In this document: positions 8,100 through 8,956 of the stretch, piece by piece
How positions within the stretch are numbered: position 1 is the first letter of the stretch
Layout of the letters: each line of letters begins with the position of its first letter
Assembly (NCBI GenBank): GCA_947643685.1
Contig: CANRXD010000040.1
Span: 1 to 8,956 of the forward strand
Length of the DNA: 8,956 bases
Source: an uncultured Clostridium sp.
GTDB taxonomy: Bacteria > Bacillota > Clostridia > Lachnospirales > Lachnospiraceae
Direction of reading: 5' to 3'
The notes under the pieces: generated by a model
The model's database searches: none
The model's input: only the letters and a program-made list of their open reading frames with translations
Told to the model about the DNA's origin: nothing
Position numbers and translations under genes: made by a program

Positions 8100-8888
8100 T
8101 TAACCATGGTTCCCCTGCTCTTCATAATTTTCTATGCAGGAAGGTGGATTCACTTTTTCCTCTGCATATTGCTCCAGAAATGTATCATACAGCTTCTCTT
8201 CCGCCATAAGTCTTGCTTCCACAGCGTCCTCGAAGCTCTTAAAGGAGCCAAGGTGATATACTTTTCCCTGGAATCCGATACAGGCCCGCCAGTGGTTATT
8301 TTCCCTCCGGTAAACGCCCCTGTGGCCGGTCGTATTGTTCATAAACGTTTTCCGGCAGGCAATCCGCTCCACACAGGTTCCGTCAACGAAATGAATAGCC
8401 TTTTTCATGTTCTCCTTCCGTTGCTCCTCCTGAAGGCATCCGCAGCTTTTGGTAACTCCCGATGTGAGACTGGCGGATTTACAGACACATTGTTTCCCAC
8501 AGTCGCACTGGCATTTCCAGCCTGTCAGGAATCCATCCTCATCCAGAACTGCCTCCAAAACCAGAAGCCGTCCGAAACGCAAGCCTGTCAAATCCCGGAT
8601 TCGCTTCCTCCGTGCCGTTCTGCGGTAGCAGCCACAGCTCTTTGTATGTCCGTTTTTCAAGTGTGACTCCTCCACAACAGTCTCCTTCCCGCACTGACAT
8701 CTGCAGAGCCAGTAACGCTTCGGGCTGTTTTCCCGCTTCACTTCGCGGAGTACCGTCAACATTCCAAACTGTTTTCCTGACATTTCCATCTTCATATGCA
8801 AAATCGTCCGTGACATAATATTTATTATGTCATGGACAGCCATGCCGCTTTCGAATAAAAGCTGCAATTCATCATCAGTTTTCACCAT
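8100..8888 (-). CDS. Zinc-knuckle-like / AP2-domain DNA-binding protein
   Basis: A 262-residue protein of unknown specific role, apparently cytoplasmic. Two similar modules come first. Residues 38-90 have GKQFGMLTVL, then CRCQCGK (C62, C64, C66) and SCGC (C85, C87). Residues 100-153 have LTGLRFGRLLVL, then CQCDCGK (C126, C128, C130) and SCGC (C149, C151). This CxCxCGK...SCGC pattern is common in phage and mobile-element proteins and suggests metal binding. Residues 184-235 (TTGHRGVYRRENNHWRACI, then YHLGSFKSFEDAVEARLMAE) are an AP2/ERF-type DNA-binding domain. No HNH or other nuclease motif is present, so it looks like a DNA binder rather than a homing endonuclease. The start is uncertain: ATG 8888 has only a weak AAAAGA upstream, and Met16, Met25, Met32, Met34 or Met36 are alternatives. 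An in-frame TAG upstream of 8888 shows the gene is complete. The surface-protein gene follows after 148 bases without an evident terminator. Confidence 0.8.
   Translation of the reverse strand: MVKTDDELQLLFESGMAVHDIINIMSRTILHMKMEMSGKQFGMLTVLREVKRENSPKRYWLCRCQCGKETVVEESHLKNGHTKSCGCYRRTARRKRIRDLTGLRFGRLLVLEAVLDEDGFLTGWKCQCDCGKQCVCKSASLTSGVTKSCGCLQEEQRKENMKKAIHFVDGTCVERIACRKTFMNNTTGHRGVYRRENNHWRACIGFQGKVYHLGSFKSFEDAVEARLMAEEKLYDTFLEQYAEEKVNPPSCIENYEEQGNHG
8806..8837. promoter_or_regulatory. Long near-perfect palindrome at the 5' end of the AP2 gene
   Basis: Arms 8806-8820 and 8823-8837 pair at 14 of 15 positions around a TT centre; the inner TGACATAATA / TATTATGTCA (8811-8832) is perfect. Under the 8888 start it covers codons 18-28, around Met25. 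A 10-2-10 AT-rich palindrome is typical of an operator for a dimeric regulator. It could also fold as an mRNA hairpin. If the real start is Met32-Met36, it would lie in the promoter region. Confidence 0.5.
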
Positions 8889-8956
8889 TCTTTTGAAATT
8901 TCTGAAGAATTTTATTGAAATGTGCAGATAACGATGCTAAAATGGACTCATATGTA
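8889..8956. other. AT-rich region upstream of the AP2 gene
   Basis: Sixty-eight AT-rich bases before the AP2-protein start. I see no -35/-10 pair close to consensus and only a weak Shine-Dalgarno-like AAAAGA next to the ATG. The promoter of this gene may lie here or beyond the window. Confidence 0.3.

Noticed and set aside
7952..8125. In-frame upstream extension of the surface-protein gene to 8125
   Set aside because: It overlaps the end of the AP2 gene, gives a non-signal-like N-terminus, and the good ribosome binding site and signal peptide point to ATG 7951.

Overview
The window looks like a chromosomal segment from a Gram-positive gut anaerobe, most likely a Lachnospiraceae/Clostridium-type Firmicute. 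The evidence is AGGAGG-type ribosome binding sites, a consensus sigma-A promoter, intermediate base composition, and a very large sortase-anchored surface protein with InlB/Flg_new-type repeats, pilin-like domains and 'ATSSDA' linkers. This assignment is inferred from style; no marker gene fixes the species.

Layout. (1) 1-839, plus strand: the C-terminal part of an FAD-dependent L-aspartate oxidase / fumarate reductase-family flavoprotein, cut by the window edge, followed by a strong hairpin terminator. (2) 840-1099: a convergent intergenic region filled with nested palindromes, including terminators for both flanking genes. (3) 1100-1879, minus: a DUF134 helix-turn-helix domain fused to a NifX-like (dinitrogenase iron-molybdenum cofactor) domain with a His/Cys-rich tail. 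It has a consensus promoter, twin CATATG palindromes around the -35, and a strong internal ribosome binding site before the NifX-like half. (4) 1973-2025: terminator of the next gene. (5) 2030-7951, minus: a 1,973-residue sortase-anchored surface protein with a signal peptide, several beta-grasp repeats, MucBP/SHIRT-like segments, two pilin-type domains likely to form isopeptide bonds, a collagen-like GXY tract coded by an 18-bp tandem repeat, and an IPRTG anchor. (6) 7952-8099: leader with a hairpin and two more GGGCATAT half-sites. (7) 8100-8888, minus: a protein with two Cys-rich zinc-knuckle-like modules and an AP2-type DNA-binding domain, carrying a 10-2-10 perfect palindrome near its 5' end. 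(8) 8889-8956: AT-rich upstream DNA with no call.

How the parts may work together. The three minus-strand genes lie in the order AP2 protein, surface protein, DUF134-NifX fusion. The first two could be co-transcribed because no terminator is evident between them. The terminator at 1973-2025 and the promoter at 1908-1936 separate the third. The most interesting hypothesis is that the DUF134-NifX fusion is a metal- or cofactor-sensing regulator that binds GGGCATATG-type sites. On that view it would repress itself through the two sites at its promoter and perhaps affect the surface-protein gene through the related sites at 8012-8053. This is inference from shared motifs only.
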